Shown: positions 8,548 to 17,443 of the stretch, piece by piece
Layout: each line of letters opens with the position of its first letter
Numbering within the stretch: the stretch's first letter is position 1
From: Chryseobacterium sp. 6424
Lineage (GTDB): Bacteria > Bacteroidota > Bacteroidia > Flavobacteriales > Weeksellaceae
Reading direction: 5' to 3'
DNA length: 64,000 nucleotides
NCBI RefSeq assembly: GCF_003692615.1
Contig: NZ_CP023540.1
Coordinates: forward strand, 1,054,001-1,118,000
Translations under genes and position numbers: made by a program
Notes under the pieces: generated by a model
Databases searched by the model: none
Told to the model about the DNA's origin: nothing
The model's input: only the letters and a program-made list of their open reading frames with translations

Positions 8548-8564
8548 GGTCTTATTATAAGCAT

Positions 8565-8933
8565 CTACAGTTTTTGAAGCGTGATAAAAGTCGTGGTTTC
8601 TGCACATTTCTCGAAGGAAATCTCATAGCGAGGCTTTTTTTTCGGATAGTGTAACACATAGGCCGGGCATGGTTTTTTCTGTGCCTGGCTTTTACTGAAA
8701 TCTACCTCGCCTTTGGTCATGATACTGTCCCGTAGAAAACGCTCATCAATGCTCAGCGCTTTCATTTCGGCAGCGAATTCAGGCTGATAGACCATTTCTT
8801 TTGAAAGAGATTCGGCTATTACCCGGGAGTTTGGCAAATAACCGCTGCAACTTGCGCCTTTTTTGTTCAGAATAAAGAATACAAGCAACAAGCCTGGAAT
8901 TAGGCCAAGCATAAAGAATTTTAGTTTCCTCAT
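8565..8933 (-). CDS. Small membrane-anchored protein, possibly DUF4258-type
   Basis: A 122-residue protein with one N-terminal hydrophobic helix (about residues 6-22) and a short soluble domain that probably faces the periplasm. It has three spaced cysteines (GASCSG, KPCPAY, EKCAET). I recall a DUF4258-like flavobacterial family with this N-terminus in this gene neighbourhood, but cannot confirm it here. The ATG directly abuts the stop codon of alanine dehydrogenase, so co-translation is likely. Function unknown. Confidence 0.7.
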   Translation of the reverse strand: MRKLKFFMLGLIPGLLLVFFILNKKGASCSGYLPNSRVIAESLSKEMVYQPEFAAEMKALSIDERFLRDSIMTKGEVDFSKSQAQKKPCPAYVLHYPKKKPRYEISFEKCAETTTFITLQKL

Positions 8934-10127
8934 TTAAAAGATCAATAGGTTGATATCGTGGTAGTTCAGGTCGAAACGGTCACAAATCATTTTGTTGGTG
9001 TGCCGGCCTTTGTACATGTACAGTGATTGTTTCATCTCATTTTTGCGAACGAGCATATTTTCGAAACCGCCTTCTTCATCATAATTCAAAAGATAACTGA
9101 GGAAGAAATTAGACACCGCTTTGGTAGTGGTTCTCGGCATTTTAGATGTGAGATTCGGTAAACCACAATGGATGACACCGTGTTTGATGATGTAAGGATT
9201 TTCCATATCCGTAAGTTCGGATGTTTCGATGACTTTACCATTGTCGATGGTAACATCAATGATGACACTGCCTTTTTTCATATTCACCACCATTTCTTCG
9301 GTAACAATCGGGGAAAGACTGAGTTTTGAGAGCGCGCCTATCACTACATCGGCTCTCTTAAGGCTTTTGCCCAATTCTTTTGGATCAATGATGGAAGTTG
9401 GTACGCGCCCATCCACCATCATGTGAAGCCGGCGCAGTTTGCTGAGGGAGTTATCGAACACTTTTACACTTGCGCCTAAACCTAATGCCGCTTTGGTAGC
9501 AAATTCACCAACAATTCCTGCCCCCAGGATGACTACTTCAGTCGGTCGCACTCCGGTAATGCCACCCAGCATCAATCCGTTTGAAAGTGCAAGCAGCTCC
9601 GCCGCATAAAGCACAGAGATATTACCCGCAATCTCGCCGATGAGGCGTACCAGCGAAAGCTGTTTATATTCATCCACGATAAACTCGAATGCGATGGCAT
9701 TAACCTTTTTTTCGCCCAGTTTTTTGAAGTATTCTTTATCGCGAAGGTTGATCTGTAGGGCAGAAATAAGGTATGAGCATGGTTTCAGGAAATCAATTTC
9801 ATCAGCAGTCGGCGGATTGATTTTTAGGACCAGGTCCTGGCTGAAGGCCTCGCGCGGGTCCTGCGTCATCTTTGCGCCGGCTTCTGCATATTGCAGGTCG
9901 GTAAAGAAAGAGCCGGTTCCGGCCCCGCTTTCTACAATGATCTCGTGGCCCTGTTGTACCAGCACCTGTACAGCGTCGGGCGTCAGGCAGGTTCTTCGTT
10001 CGTTCAGGCAGGTTTCTTTCGGTACGCCGATACTGAACTGTTTCCCTTTTTTAATCACTTCCAGTTTTTCTTCCTTCGGCATCAGTTCTTGCTCGGAGAA
10101 AGGCGTGAAAACGTGTGTACTACTCAT
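8934..10127 (-). CDS. ald: Alanine dehydrogenase
   Basis: A 397-residue cytoplasmic NAD-dependent enzyme of the alanine dehydrogenase/PNT family, interconverting alanine and pyruvate plus ammonia. Visible features are the N-terminal GVPKETCLNERRTCLTP motif, the substrate-binding ESGAGTGSFFTD, the Rossmann signature VVILGAGIVGEFA (about residues 198-210) and the late conserved DVTIDNGKVIETSE and NLTSKMPRTTT. A tail of about 25 residues beyond the core (YKGRHTNKMICDRFDL) is typical of Bacteroidota versions. It is followed without a gap by the DUF4258-type gene. Confidence 0.93.
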   Translation of the reverse strand: MSSTHVFTPFSEQELMPKEEKLEVIKKGKQFSIGVPKETCLNERRTCLTPDAVQVLVQQGHEIIVESGAGTGSFFTDLQYAEAGAKMTQDPREAFSQDLVLKINPPTADEIDFLKPCSYLISALQINLRDKEYFKKLGEKKVNAIAFEFIVDEYKQLSLVRLIGEIAGNISVLYAAELLALSNGLMLGGITGVRPTEVVILGAGIVGEFATKAALGLGASVKVFDNSLSKLRRLHMMVDGRVPTSIIDPKELGKSLKRADVVIGALSKLSLSPIVTEEMVVNMKKGSVIIDVTIDNGKVIETSELTDMENPYIIKHGVIHCGLPNLTSKMPRTTTKAVSNFFLSYLLNYDEEGGFENMLVRKNEMKQSLYMYKGRHTNKMICDRFDLNYHDINLLIF

Positions 10128-10187
10128 TACATTAATAGATAAATGAAGTCACAAAGATACAAGGATTTCAGAACTATTACCTATTAT

Positions 10188-10595
10188 TTAGCTGAAACAG
10201 ATTTTGCGGCCTTCAGGGGTGGTTTCGATGCGCATTTCGTGGTAAGGCTGCCCCGCGAGTTCTTCTTCGTACACCTCTGGCCACTCGATGATGCAAAGGT
10301 AGGCACGATCCAGGTATTCATCCATCCCGATGTCATATACCTCACCAATGTTTTTTATCCGGTAAAGATCGAAGTGGAAGATGTCTCCTTTTGGTGTATG
10401 ATATTCATTTACAATGGCATATGTGGGGGAAGAGACTTCATCGTTGCTGCCAAGTGCCTTCAGAAGATATTTACTGAACGTAGTTTTGCCCGCGCCCAGG
10501 TTTCCTTTTAAAAGCAGGATGTTATGCTTAAGTTCCGGTAAAATTTCTTGCACAACCTGTTCCCAGTCTTCTATTTTATTGAGTTTAAATTCCAT
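10188..10595 (-). CDS. tsaE: tRNA threonylcarbamoyladenosine biosynthesis ATPase TsaE
   Basis: A 135-residue cytoplasmic P-loop ATPase that works with TsaB and TsaD to make the t6A modification on ANN-decoding tRNAs. The Walker A motif KGNLGAGKTTFSKYLL is at about residues 30-45. Further family motifs are VSSPTYAIVNEY, FHFDLYRI and IIEWPEVYEEEL. The length is normal. It lies 60 nt upstream of ald on the same strand and is divergent from dnaG. Identification is certain. Confidence 0.95.
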   Translation of the reverse strand: MEFKLNKIEDWEQVVQEILPELKHNILLLKGNLGAGKTTFSKYLLKALGSNDEVSSPTYAIVNEYHTPKGDIFHFDLYRIKNIGEVYDIGMDEYLDRAYLCIIEWPEVYEEELAGQPYHEMRIETTPEGRKICFS

Positions 10596-10699
10596 TGTAA
10601 CTGTTTAATGATTGCAAAATTACTTTATTTTAAAATTTTCCGTCTTGTTTGATGTTATAATTGGGGAATCCCAGGCAGCTTTTTTTGTATTTTTACCGC

Positions 10700-12622
10700 A
10701 TGATTTCTAAAGCGACCATTGATAAGATATTTTCTACCATACGTGTAGAAGAGATTATCGGCGAATATGTACAGTTGAAAAGGGCGGGCTCTAACCTGAA
10801 GGGGCTGAGCCCTTTTCATGAAGAGAAAAGCCCGAGTTTCATCGTGTCGCCCAGCAAACAGATTTGGAAGGATTTTTCCAGCGGAAAAGGTGGTACAGCC
10901 ATTTCCTTCCTCATGGAAATCGAAGGCTTCACCTATCCCGAAGCCCTGCGGCATGCAGCGAAAAAATACGGTATAGAAATAGAAGAGGACCGCCGCGAGA
11001 TCTCAGAAGCCGAAAAACAGTCACAAACCGAAAAAGAACTGCTGTATAAAATTCATGAAGTAGCCAACCAGTTCTTTCAAGACCAAATTCAGACAGAAGA
11101 AGGACGGAATGTGGGCTATGCCTACTTCAGGGAGCGCGAACTGCGCGCTGACATCATCGAAAAATTTCAGTTAGGATACGCCCCCGAACAGAAGGATGCT
11201 TTTACGCAGTACGCACTGGAAAAAGGCTATACCAAAGACCTTCTGGAAAAAGCAGGTCTGGCCATCTTCCCGGAGAACAGCCCGAATGGGGTAGATCGTT
11301 TTCGTGACCGGGTGATCTTCCCCATCCACAGTTTTTCTGGGCGCGTGCTTGGTTTCGGTGGCAGGATATTAAAAAACAATATAAAAACTGCCAAATACCT
11401 CAACTCCCCCGAAACAGAAATCTACCACAAATCTAATGTGCTGTATGGCCTTAATCATAGCAAACAGGCCATTTCGAGGCATAACCTGTGTTTGTTGGTA
11501 GAAGGTTATATGGATGTCATTGCCTTACACCAGGCGGGTATTGAGAATGTAGTGAGCAGCTCCGGCACGGCACTTACGGTAGAGCAGATTAAACTGATCA
11601 AAAGACTTACTGAAAACGTAACCATCCTTTTCGATGGCGATTCTGCAGGTATCAAAGCCAGTTTCCGCAGTATTGATATGCTGCTTTCCGAAGGGATGAA
11701 CATCCGTGTTTTGCTGTTTCCGGATGGTGACGACCCCGATTCTTTTTCAAGAAAGCATCCGCAGGAAAAGGTAGAGCGCTTCATCCGCGAAGCAGCCACG
11801 GATTTCATTGATTTCAAAGCAGAAATCCTGCTGAAAGAAGCGGCAGGCGATCCCATCAAAAAAGCGGAAGCCATCCGCGACATTATAAAATCGGTTGGTT
11901 TTGTGCAAAACGCGCTAAAACAGGAAGTGTATGTGAAAGAAGTAGCGGGGAAATTCGCGCTTTCGGAGCAGTCGCTTTTCAATGAGCTTCACCTTCAACA
12001 ACAACTCCAAAAACAGCATACCACGCCGGCTCCCAAGCCCTCAACTTCACCCGTGAAGCTGGTAAAGGTGGATGAACAACCTACGGAAAGTATCAGTCCG
12101 CTTTATGTACTTGAAGAAAAACTGGTGGAACTGATGCTGAAATATGGCGACCGACTTGTGGAGCGTACAGATGATGACCAACAAAGCTATCAGATCAGTG
12201 TTATTGAAGAAATCATCGGGCATCTGGAAGAAGATGAATGCGAAATACAGTCACCGCTGAACGAGAAAATTATTGCAGAGATAAAAGACGGGATCCGCTC
12301 GAATCAACTTCGGTCAGGCAAGTTCTTCCTGAGTTTAATGGATGAGGAAATTTCGGGCAGAATTGCCACGGCTTTGGTAGAGCCTTATGAAAACAGCGAC
12401 TGGAGTAAGCACCAGATTTTTTTCAGTAAAGAGGAAGATTTGGTACCCAAGATTGTAAGCGATGTCATATACCGTCATAAACGGGAGTATATCGTAAAAC
12501 TTATTCATGACCTGAAGCATTCACTCAGTAATGATGATGACAGCGAGGAAGTCTATAAAAAAATCATCACACTGAATCAACTCCGGAAAACACTGGATGA
12601 AAAACTCTTCCGTATTTTATGA
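10700..12622 (+). CDS. dnaG: DNA primase DnaG with cysteine-free zinc-finger region
   Basis: A 640-residue primase that makes RNA primers for Okazaki fragments. The start at 10700 (MISKATIDKIF) was chosen because it aligns with the usual N-terminus; an upstream ATG would add 13 odd residues. The TOPRIM core is seen in LLVEGYMDVIAL and ILFDGDSAGIKAS, and the primase core in LGFGGRIL. In the N-terminal CHC2 zinc domain, the three cysteine ligands are replaced: SPFH instead of CPFH (Ser37), and KDFSSGKGG instead of a CFGCG stretch (Asp58, Ser61). Only His40 remains. I recall this state from other flavobacterial primases, so it is probably a lineage trait. A helicase-binding region follows. It is upstream of clpP. 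Confidence 0.95.
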   Translation: MISKATIDKIFSTIRVEEIIGEYVQLKRAGSNLKGLSPFHEEKSPSFIVSPSKQIWKDFSSGKGGTAISFLMEIEGFTYPEALRHAAKKYGIEIEEDRREISEAEKQSQTEKELLYKIHEVANQFFQDQIQTEEGRNVGYAYFRERELRADIIEKFQLGYAPEQKDAFTQYALEKGYTKDLLEKAGLAIFPENSPNGVDRFRDRVIFPIHSFSGRVLGFGGRILKNNIKTAKYLNSPETEIYHKSNVLYGLNHSKQAISRHNLCLLVEGYMDVIALHQAGIENVVSSSGTALTVEQIKLIKRLTENVTILFDGDSAGIKASFRSIDMLLSEGMNIRVLLFPDGDDPDSFSRKHPQEKVERFIREAATDFIDFKAEILLKEAAGDPIKKAEAIRDIIKSVGFVQNALKQEVYVKEVAGKFALSEQSLFNELHLQQQLQKQHTTPAPKPSTSPVKLVKVDEQPTESISPLYVLEEKLVELMLKYGDRLVERTDDDQQSYQISVIEEIIGHLEEDECEIQSPLNEKIIAEIKDGIRSNQLRSGKFFLSLMDEEISGRIATALVEPYENSDWSKHQIFFSKEEDLVPKIVSDVIYRHKREYIVKLIHDLKHSLSNDDDSEEVYKKIITLNQLRKTLDEKLFRIL

Positions 12623-12692
12623 CACTTTGGCGGAAAATACAGTATGGAATATTGTTTGCCTAACAGGGATATCAACTGATAAATACATTATA

Positions 12693-13376
12693 ATGGACAT
12701 AAAAAAAGATTTCAGGGATTTCTCTGTAAAACATTTAGGTAACAGCGGTCTTGCCACAGATCAATATATGGGGATGTTTGGGCCTACTAACCTTACCCCT
12801 TACATCATGGAAGAACGCCGTATGAACGTTGCACAGATGGACGTTTTCTCGCGTCTGATGATGGACCGTATTATCTTTCTTGGGACCGGGATTGATGATC
12901 AGGTAGCCAATATCGTCACTGCACAGCTGCTTTTCCTTGAAAGTTCGGATGCGTCAAAAGATATCCAGATTTACATTAATTCGCCAGGTGGCAGCGTCTA
13001 TGCCGGGCTCGGAATTTATGACACGATGCAAATCATCAAACCTGATGTATCCACCATCTGTACCGGTATGGCAGCTTCTATGGGAGCGGTGCTTCTTGTT
13101 GCAGGTGAAAAAGGAAAACGTTCCGCGCTTAAACACTCTAGGGTGATGATTCATCAGCCTTCTGGTGGTGCACAGGGCGTAGCTTCTGATATGGAGATCA
13201 ACCTGCGCGAGATGCTTAAACTAAAGAAAGAACTCTACGATATCATTTCTGAACATTCGGGGCAAACCTACGATTGGGTAGAAAAAGCCTCAGACCGCGA
13301 TTATTGGATGACATCCTCTGAAGCGAAAGATTTCGGTATGGTGGATGAGGTGCTCGAAAGAAAACCTGCACAATAG
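12693..13376 (+). CDS. clpP: ATP-dependent Clp protease proteolytic subunit
   Basis: A 227-residue serine protease that forms the tetradecameric core of the ClpXP/ClpAP protease in the cytoplasm. The triad regions are plain: nucleophile Ser in GMAASMGAVLL, His in HSRVMIHQPSGG, and the Asp-bearing SDRDYWMTSSEAKDFGMVDE. The start at 12693 (MDIKKDFRDF) was preferred; a longer frame reaching into dnaG would add an unlikely 32-residue leader. It sits 70 nt after dnaG and ends at a bidirectional terminator. Confidence 0.96.
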   Translation: MDIKKDFRDFSVKHLGNSGLATDQYMGMFGPTNLTPYIMEERRMNVAQMDVFSRLMMDRIIFLGTGIDDQVANIVTAQLLFLESSDASKDIQIYINSPGGSVYAGLGIYDTMQIIKPDVSTICTGMAASMGAVLLVAGEKGKRSALKHSRVMIHQPSGGAQGVASDMEINLREMLKLKKELYDIISEHSGQTYDWVEKASDRDYWMTSSEAKDFGMVDEVLERKPAQ

Positions 13377-13398
13377 AATAGTACATTTCGTAAAAAAA

Positions 13399-13425
13399 GG
13401 CTGTCTCATTTCTGGGACAGCCTTA
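13399..13425. terminator. Bidirectional terminator between clpP and tpiA
   Basis: Stem GGCTGTC/GACAGCC has an A run on its left and a T-rich right side, so it can serve both convergent genes. Confidence 0.8.
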
Positions 13426-13444
13426 TTATTTGGATTAATGAGTT

Positions 13445-14206
13445 TTATGCATTGAAACCTTCAATGATTTTTGAAAAATCATCAATCTTCAAGGCAGCGC
13501 CACCAATCAGGCCGCCGTCAATATCAGGCTGCGAGAAGATTTCTTTAGCGTTATCGGGCTTTACAGAGCCACCATAAAGGATAGAGACCTCATCAGCCAC
13601 CTCTTGGCCGTATTTAGCGGCAATCAATTGGCGGATATGTGCATGAATTTCCTGCGCCTGCTGCGGACTTGCCGTTTCACCGGTACCGATGGCCCAAACA
13701 GGTTCATAGGCGATCACTACTTTTTTGATCTCATCAGCCGAAAGCGTGAAAAGTGCCGTTTCTGTCTGGTTTTTTACCACTTCTAGGTGTTGGCCAGATT
13801 TTCGTTGCTCCAGTGTTTCGCCGTTACAGTAGATAGGTGTAAGGCCTTTGTCTAAAGCCAGTTTCACTTTTTTGTTACAGTGCGAATCGGTTTCGCCATG
13901 ATATTGTCGACGCTCGGAGTGTCCGATGATCGCGCCAGTAACATCAATAGACTCCAGCATATCCGCAGAGATTTCGCCGGTGTAAGCGCCACCTTCGAAT
14001 TCGCTCATATCCTGTGCGAAAATCCCGATTTCATCGTTTTCATAAAGGTCTTTCGCCATCATCAGGTAAAGCGCGGGTGGTGCGATCCAGATTTCGCAGT
14101 TGGTGTCGTTATTTTTTTTGTACTGCAGTAGCTGAAACATCAATTGTTGGGCTTCAATGACGTTTTTGTTCATCTTCCAGTTTCCTGCAACGATCTTTTT
14201 TCTCAT
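13445..14206 (-). CDS. tpiA: Triosephosphate isomerase
   Basis: A 253-residue cytoplasmic glycolytic enzyme. Diagnostic motifs are GNWKMNKN (catalytic Lys near residue 11), IIGHSERR (catalytic His), the catalytic Glu region IAYEPVWAIGTG with the flexible loop, and the phosphate-binding ILYGGSVKPDN and DGGLIGGAAL. Length is normal for the family. It is the last gene of a four-gene minus-strand run (DUF1599, DoxX-like, TerB-like, tpiA) with 13 nt to the gene upstream. Confidence 0.97.
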   Translation of the reverse strand: MRKKIVAGNWKMNKNVIEAQQLMFQLLQYKKNNDTNCEIWIAPPALYLMMAKDLYENDEIGIFAQDMSEFEGGAYTGEISADMLESIDVTGAIIGHSERRQYHGETDSHCNKKVKLALDKGLTPIYCNGETLEQRKSGQHLEVVKNQTETALFTLSADEIKKVVIAYEPVWAIGTGETASPQQAQEIHAHIRQLIAAKYGQEVADEVSILYGGSVKPDNAKEIFSQPDIDGGLIGGAALKIDDFSKIIEGFNA

Positions 14207-14219
14207 GACGGAAGTTTTT

Positions 14220-14570
14220 TTAGTTCAGTTTCCAGATATTTTTTAACAAAGTATAATACTCGTGTTCAGTATCATCTACAGTTTCATCTGCTTTTATGAG
14301 CGATTTGGCAAACTCGATGAAAGATTTTCTTTCATCCTCGGTAGAATCATCTAAAAAACAGTTGGCATGGAACTCAAAATGTGATTTCCAGTCTTTAGGG
14401 TGTAAAGTGGCGATAATATCAAGTTCATTATCAAGATCAATGTTGAACGGGAACTCTTCGGCAAGGAACTGCTGAAATTTAATACCTTCCTCAGCAGAAA
14501 ACTCGCCGTCAACGGAAGAAAGGATCATAAGTAAGTGATAGCCTGCAATTGATTTATTCGATTTTTGCAT
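14220..14570 (-). CDS. TerB-like small acidic protein
   Basis: A 116-residue soluble, acidic, helical protein. It has two repeated acidic turns typical of the TerB (tellurite-resistance/metal-binding) fold: SSVDGEFSAEEGIKF near the start and KADETVDDTEHEYYTLL near the end. No catalytic motif is seen. It is sandwiched between the DoxX-like gene and tpiA, an arrangement I associate with this lineage. Function unknown; the fold assignment is an inference from pattern. Confidence 0.65.
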   Translation of the reverse strand: MQKSNKSIAGYHLLMILSSVDGEFSAEEGIKFQQFLAEEFPFNIDLDNELDIIATLHPKDWKSHFEFHANCFLDDSTEDERKSFIEFAKSLIKADETVDDTEHEYYTLLKNIWKLN

Positions 14571-14602
14571 TTTTTTAATGAATTATTTGTAATTAAGTTA
14601 TT

Positions 14603-15688
14603 TCATTTATTTATATAATCTTTGGCGGACATTTTATCGGTTACGATACCGTTTTTAATCACCAATACAAAAGGGTTGCTTCTTGCGATGGTTTTGATTG
14701 CGGTGGCATCCATCAGCGCATTCGGGATGGTTTTGAAAGTATCGGGAGCGGTAGAAATCCCCACCAGATAAGCATTTTTAGATGCCAGCACTTTCTTTTC
14801 AGCCATTGCAATTACGGTACCATCCGCTTTCTTGGGGGCATAAGAAAAAATAAGGACCGCATGGGGAGCCTGTAGGATTTTTTGTGTAAGATCTTGCCCA
14901 TCAATGGTTTCTGGTTTGAATTTCGTGATTTCTGATGTGTAGCCTTCTTTCACCATTTTAGAGGTGGTTTTACTTTCTTCGATTGTCCAAGGTGTGCCGT
15001 TTTGCCAGTATTTTTTATCTGCCACGTATTCGTCTTGGTTAACTTCTACCATGGCGCCGGTTTGTTTATTTACGAGTGAATAAAAGGTTTTGTATTCCGA
15101 TGGGTTTTTTTTGGTTTTTGCAATCTCTGCGTTTAAGTCGGTCCCGATTTTATAATCGCGGAAATCTATCAAAGGTTCATGCGAAATCCCATAAACAATG
15201 ATGAATCCCATAGTCGCTGTTAAAATTGCAAGTGCTGTATACTCCCAGTTTTTCTTAGGCTGCAAACGGCTGAAATGTTTTTTACACACGAACCATAAGA
15301 TGAGCAGCGCGCCCAAAAGTGCTATATCTTTAAAAAAGCTTTGCCAAGGTGTAAATTTAATTGCGTCGCCAAAGCATCCACAATCTGTCACTTTATTAAA
15401 ATAGGCGGAATAAAACGTGAGGAATGCAAAAAATACACACAACGCGATGAGGGAGATTAATGTAAACTTCAGCCTGATCTTCAGCAGCAGCATAAAGCCT
15501 AAAAGTAACTCGAGCACCACCACGATGATCGCGATTGGCAAAGCAAAACGCTCAAAATAAGGCATATTGAAGACATCCGGTGAAAAATATTCTTCAAGCT
15601 TAAAGGAGAAACCTACCACATCCACGGCTTTTACAAAACCCGATGCGATGAATATAAGTGCGGTAATAATGCGGAGAATCTGTATCAT
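14603..15688 (-). CDS. DoxX/MauE-type membrane protein (BT_3928 family)
   Basis: A 361-residue inner-membrane protein. The first ~170 residues hold about four to five transmembrane helices of the DoxX/MauE type, including the cysteine pair DCGCFGDAIKFTPWQSFFKD typical of MauE-like proteins that pair with disulfide chemistry. The remaining ~190 residues form a soluble domain that looks thioredoxin-like in pattern (VLIFSYAPKK near residue 275 and NPFVLVIKNGIV near the end) but lacks a CxxC. The family is called BT_3928 in Bacteroidota; its biochemical role is not established. It lies 9 nt downstream of the DUF1599 gene. Confidence 0.8.
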   Translation of the reverse strand: MIQILRIITALIFIASGFVKAVDVVGFSFKLEEYFSPDVFNMPYFERFALPIAIIVVVLELLLGFMLLLKIRLKFTLISLIALCVFFAFLTFYSAYFNKVTDCGCFGDAIKFTPWQSFFKDIALLGALLILWFVCKKHFSRLQPKKNWEYTALAILTATMGFIIVYGISHEPLIDFRDYKIGTDLNAEIAKTKKNPSEYKTFYSLVNKQTGAMVEVNQDEYVADKKYWQNGTPWTIEESKTTSKMVKEGYTSEITKFKPETIDGQDLTQKILQAPHAVLIFSYAPKKADGTVIAMAEKKVLASKNAYLVGISTAPDTFKTIPNALMDATAIKTIARSNPFVLVIKNGIVTDKMSAKDYINK

Positions 15689-15697
15689 ACGCTTCTT

Positions 15698-16264
15698 TTA
15701 AACAAGTTTCCCGAGATTTTCAGTACCACATTCCTGAAGTTTTATAAGACAGAACACGGCATAGTTCAGCATATCAAAATAATTGGCATCAATTCCTTCA
15801 GAGACCAATGTTTCGCCGGCATTGTCTTCTATCTGCTTTGTTCTTAGCACTTTCTGGAAAATAAGATCGGTGATGGAAGTGATTCGCATTTCGCGCCAGG
15901 CTTCACCGTAATCATGGTTCTTCCTCATCATCAGTTCTTTTGCTTCAGCGGTGAAATGGTCATAAAGGGCTAACATTTCATCACGGTCCTGCTGTAGGTC
16001 ATCAGCGCAGCCTTTATGGAGCTGTATCAGGCCAATGATGGCATAATTCACGATGGCGATGAAATTCTCCTGTTCCGATTCACCCACTTTTGAGAGACCA
16101 GTTGTCTGAAAATTCCGCAGGCTTTTTACCTTTATATATATCTGATCTGTTAATGACGGAGTCCTGAGTACACGGAAGGAAGGTCCATAATCGGTAAGTT
16201 TCTTCCGGAAGAGGTCGCGGCACAAGGCCATCACCTCATCAAACTGTTGCGCTGTTTTCTGCAT
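15698..16264 (-). CDS. DUF1599 domain protein
   Basis: A 188-residue cytoplasmic protein with the internal duplication characteristic of DUF1599: the segment KLTDYGPSFRVLRTPSLTDQIY near residues 24-45 is echoed by KNHDYGEAWREMRITSITDLIF near 115-140, each followed by similar helices. The duplicated charged motifs resemble all-alpha NTP pyrophosphatase-like folds, but this is inference. The ATG at 16264 was chosen; a TTG further upstream is less likely. It is first in the run leading to tpiA and divergent from folP. Confidence 0.85.
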   Translation of the reverse strand: MQKTAQQFDEVMALCRDLFRKKLTDYGPSFRVLRTPSLTDQIYIKVKSLRNFQTTGLSKVGESEQENFIAIVNYAIIGLIQLHKGCADDLQQDRDEMLALYDHFTAEAKELMMRKNHDYGEAWREMRITSITDLIFQKVLRTKQIEDNAGETLVSEGIDANYFDMLNYAVFCLIKLQECGTENLGKLV

Positions 16265-16342
16265 AAGTATCAAATCTCATCAAAGATAAGCATTTTAGCC
16301 TTTCTTAAAAGTGCGGGCGCGCATGAATTCGGTTTGTTTATC

Positions 16343-16351
16343 TAAATTTGC
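16343..16351 (+). promoter_or_regulatory. -7 promoter element of folP
   Basis: TAAATTTGC matches TAnnTTTG and ends 4 nt before the ATG at 16356. This argues against the upstream GTG/ATG starts and suggests a very short or absent 5' leader. Confidence 0.5.
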
Positions 16352-16355
16352 AGCT

Positions 16356-17210
16356 ATGAATGCCTCATTTCACTTGCCTGTTTCGGCTGGCTTTTCCATG
16401 AATTGCCACGGGAAACTTTTTGATTTATCTGAACCTAAAGTCATGGGTATCCTGAATCTTACGCCAGATTCTTTTTCTGATGGCGGTAGGTTCATGAATG
16501 TTAAAGACGCCTTGCAACACGCAGAAAGAATGATCGAAGAGGGCGCCGACATCATTGACATCGGTGCACAATCCACACGGCCGGGCGCCAAAAAACTTTC
16601 TGCCGCGGATGAAATTGAACGTCTAGGGAATATCATCGCCGAAATCAAGGCCCATTTTCCGCAGGTGCTGGTTTCGCTGGATACTTTTTATGCGGACGTG
16701 GTGAAGCTTGGTTTCGATCAGGGCTTAGATCTTATCAATGATATTTCCGGTGGAATGTTTGATGATAAAATGATTGAAACCGCCGCAGAAACACGCCTCC
16801 CGTATATTTTGATGCATGTGAATCCTACATATCAAACCATGCATGTTGCAGATATTGATGCTGATATTATACTTACTATTAACCAGTATTTTTCCGAAAA
16901 AGTACAGCAGTTGAGAGCAGCCGGCGTGAAAGACATTATCCTTGATCCGGGTTTTGGTTTTGGTAAAACGGTACAGCAGCAATTTCAGATGACAGAGGAA
17001 CTCGGTTTTATTGGGTTTGGTGCGTTACCGATGCTCGTGGGTATTTCGCGCAAATCTTTCATTTACAAATCAATGGGTAAATCTCCACTGGAAATCAGTA
17101 AAGAAACCCAGGCACTTCACATGAAAATGTTGTTACAAAACGCAAAAATACTGCGCGTACACGATGTGGCTGAAACCAGGCAAACGATTAGCCGTTTTCT
17201 GAAAAACTAA
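16356..17210 (+). CDS. folP: Dihydropteroate synthase
   Basis: A 284-residue cytoplasmic TIM-barrel enzyme of folate synthesis, joining p-aminobenzoate to the pterin diphosphate; it is the sulfonamide target. Signature motifs are MGILNLTPDSFSDGG (loop 1), DIGAQSTRPGA (loop 2), LINDISGG, LDPGFGFGKT and VGISRKSFI. The start at 16356 is favoured because a good -7 element ends just upstream; MNCHGKLF at 16398 is another possibility. The stop overlaps the convergent 78-residue gene by 4 nt. Confidence 0.93.
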   Translation: MNASFHLPVSAGFSMNCHGKLFDLSEPKVMGILNLTPDSFSDGGRFMNVKDALQHAERMIEEGADIIDIGAQSTRPGAKKLSAADEIERLGNIIAEIKAHFPQVLVSLDTFYADVVKLGFDQGLDLINDISGGMFDDKMIETAAETRLPYILMHVNPTYQTMHVADIDADIILTINQYFSEKVQQLRAAGVKDIILDPGFGFGKTVQQQFQMTEELGFIGFGALPMLVGISRKSFIYKSMGKSPLEISKETQALHMKMLLQNAKILRVHDVAETRQTISRFLKN

Positions 17211-17443
17211 TTCAGTTGCGAGAGTTTATCGGCGTATTCCTTAGCGAACTGCTGGCGGTCCTCATTTAATCTTTCAATCGTAGAGGGCAAGATATAGTTG
17301 AACAACAGTTTTTCATCGTCATCCAAAAAGATGATTTCCTTTTCTTCACCATCAATCATCTGCGCGAAGACTTCCCACATAGAAGTGTCTTTCATTTTCA
17401 ATAAATTGAAGAACTGCGAAGCTTTAATCTGAATATTTTTCAT
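17207..17443 (-). CDS. Small protein of unknown function
   Basis: A 78-residue, acidic, predicted soluble and mostly helical protein with no signal peptide. No known domain is recognised. Its ATG overlaps the stop of the DUF5686 gene as TAATG (17441-17445), so it is very likely translationally coupled to it. The 3' end overlaps the folP stop region by 4 nt. The tight coupling supports it as a real gene rather than a chance frame. Confidence 0.7.
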   Translation of the reverse strand: MKNIQIKASQFFNLLKMKDTSMWEVFAQMIDGEEKEIIFLDDDEKLLFNYILPSTIERLNEDRQQFAKEYADKLSQLN

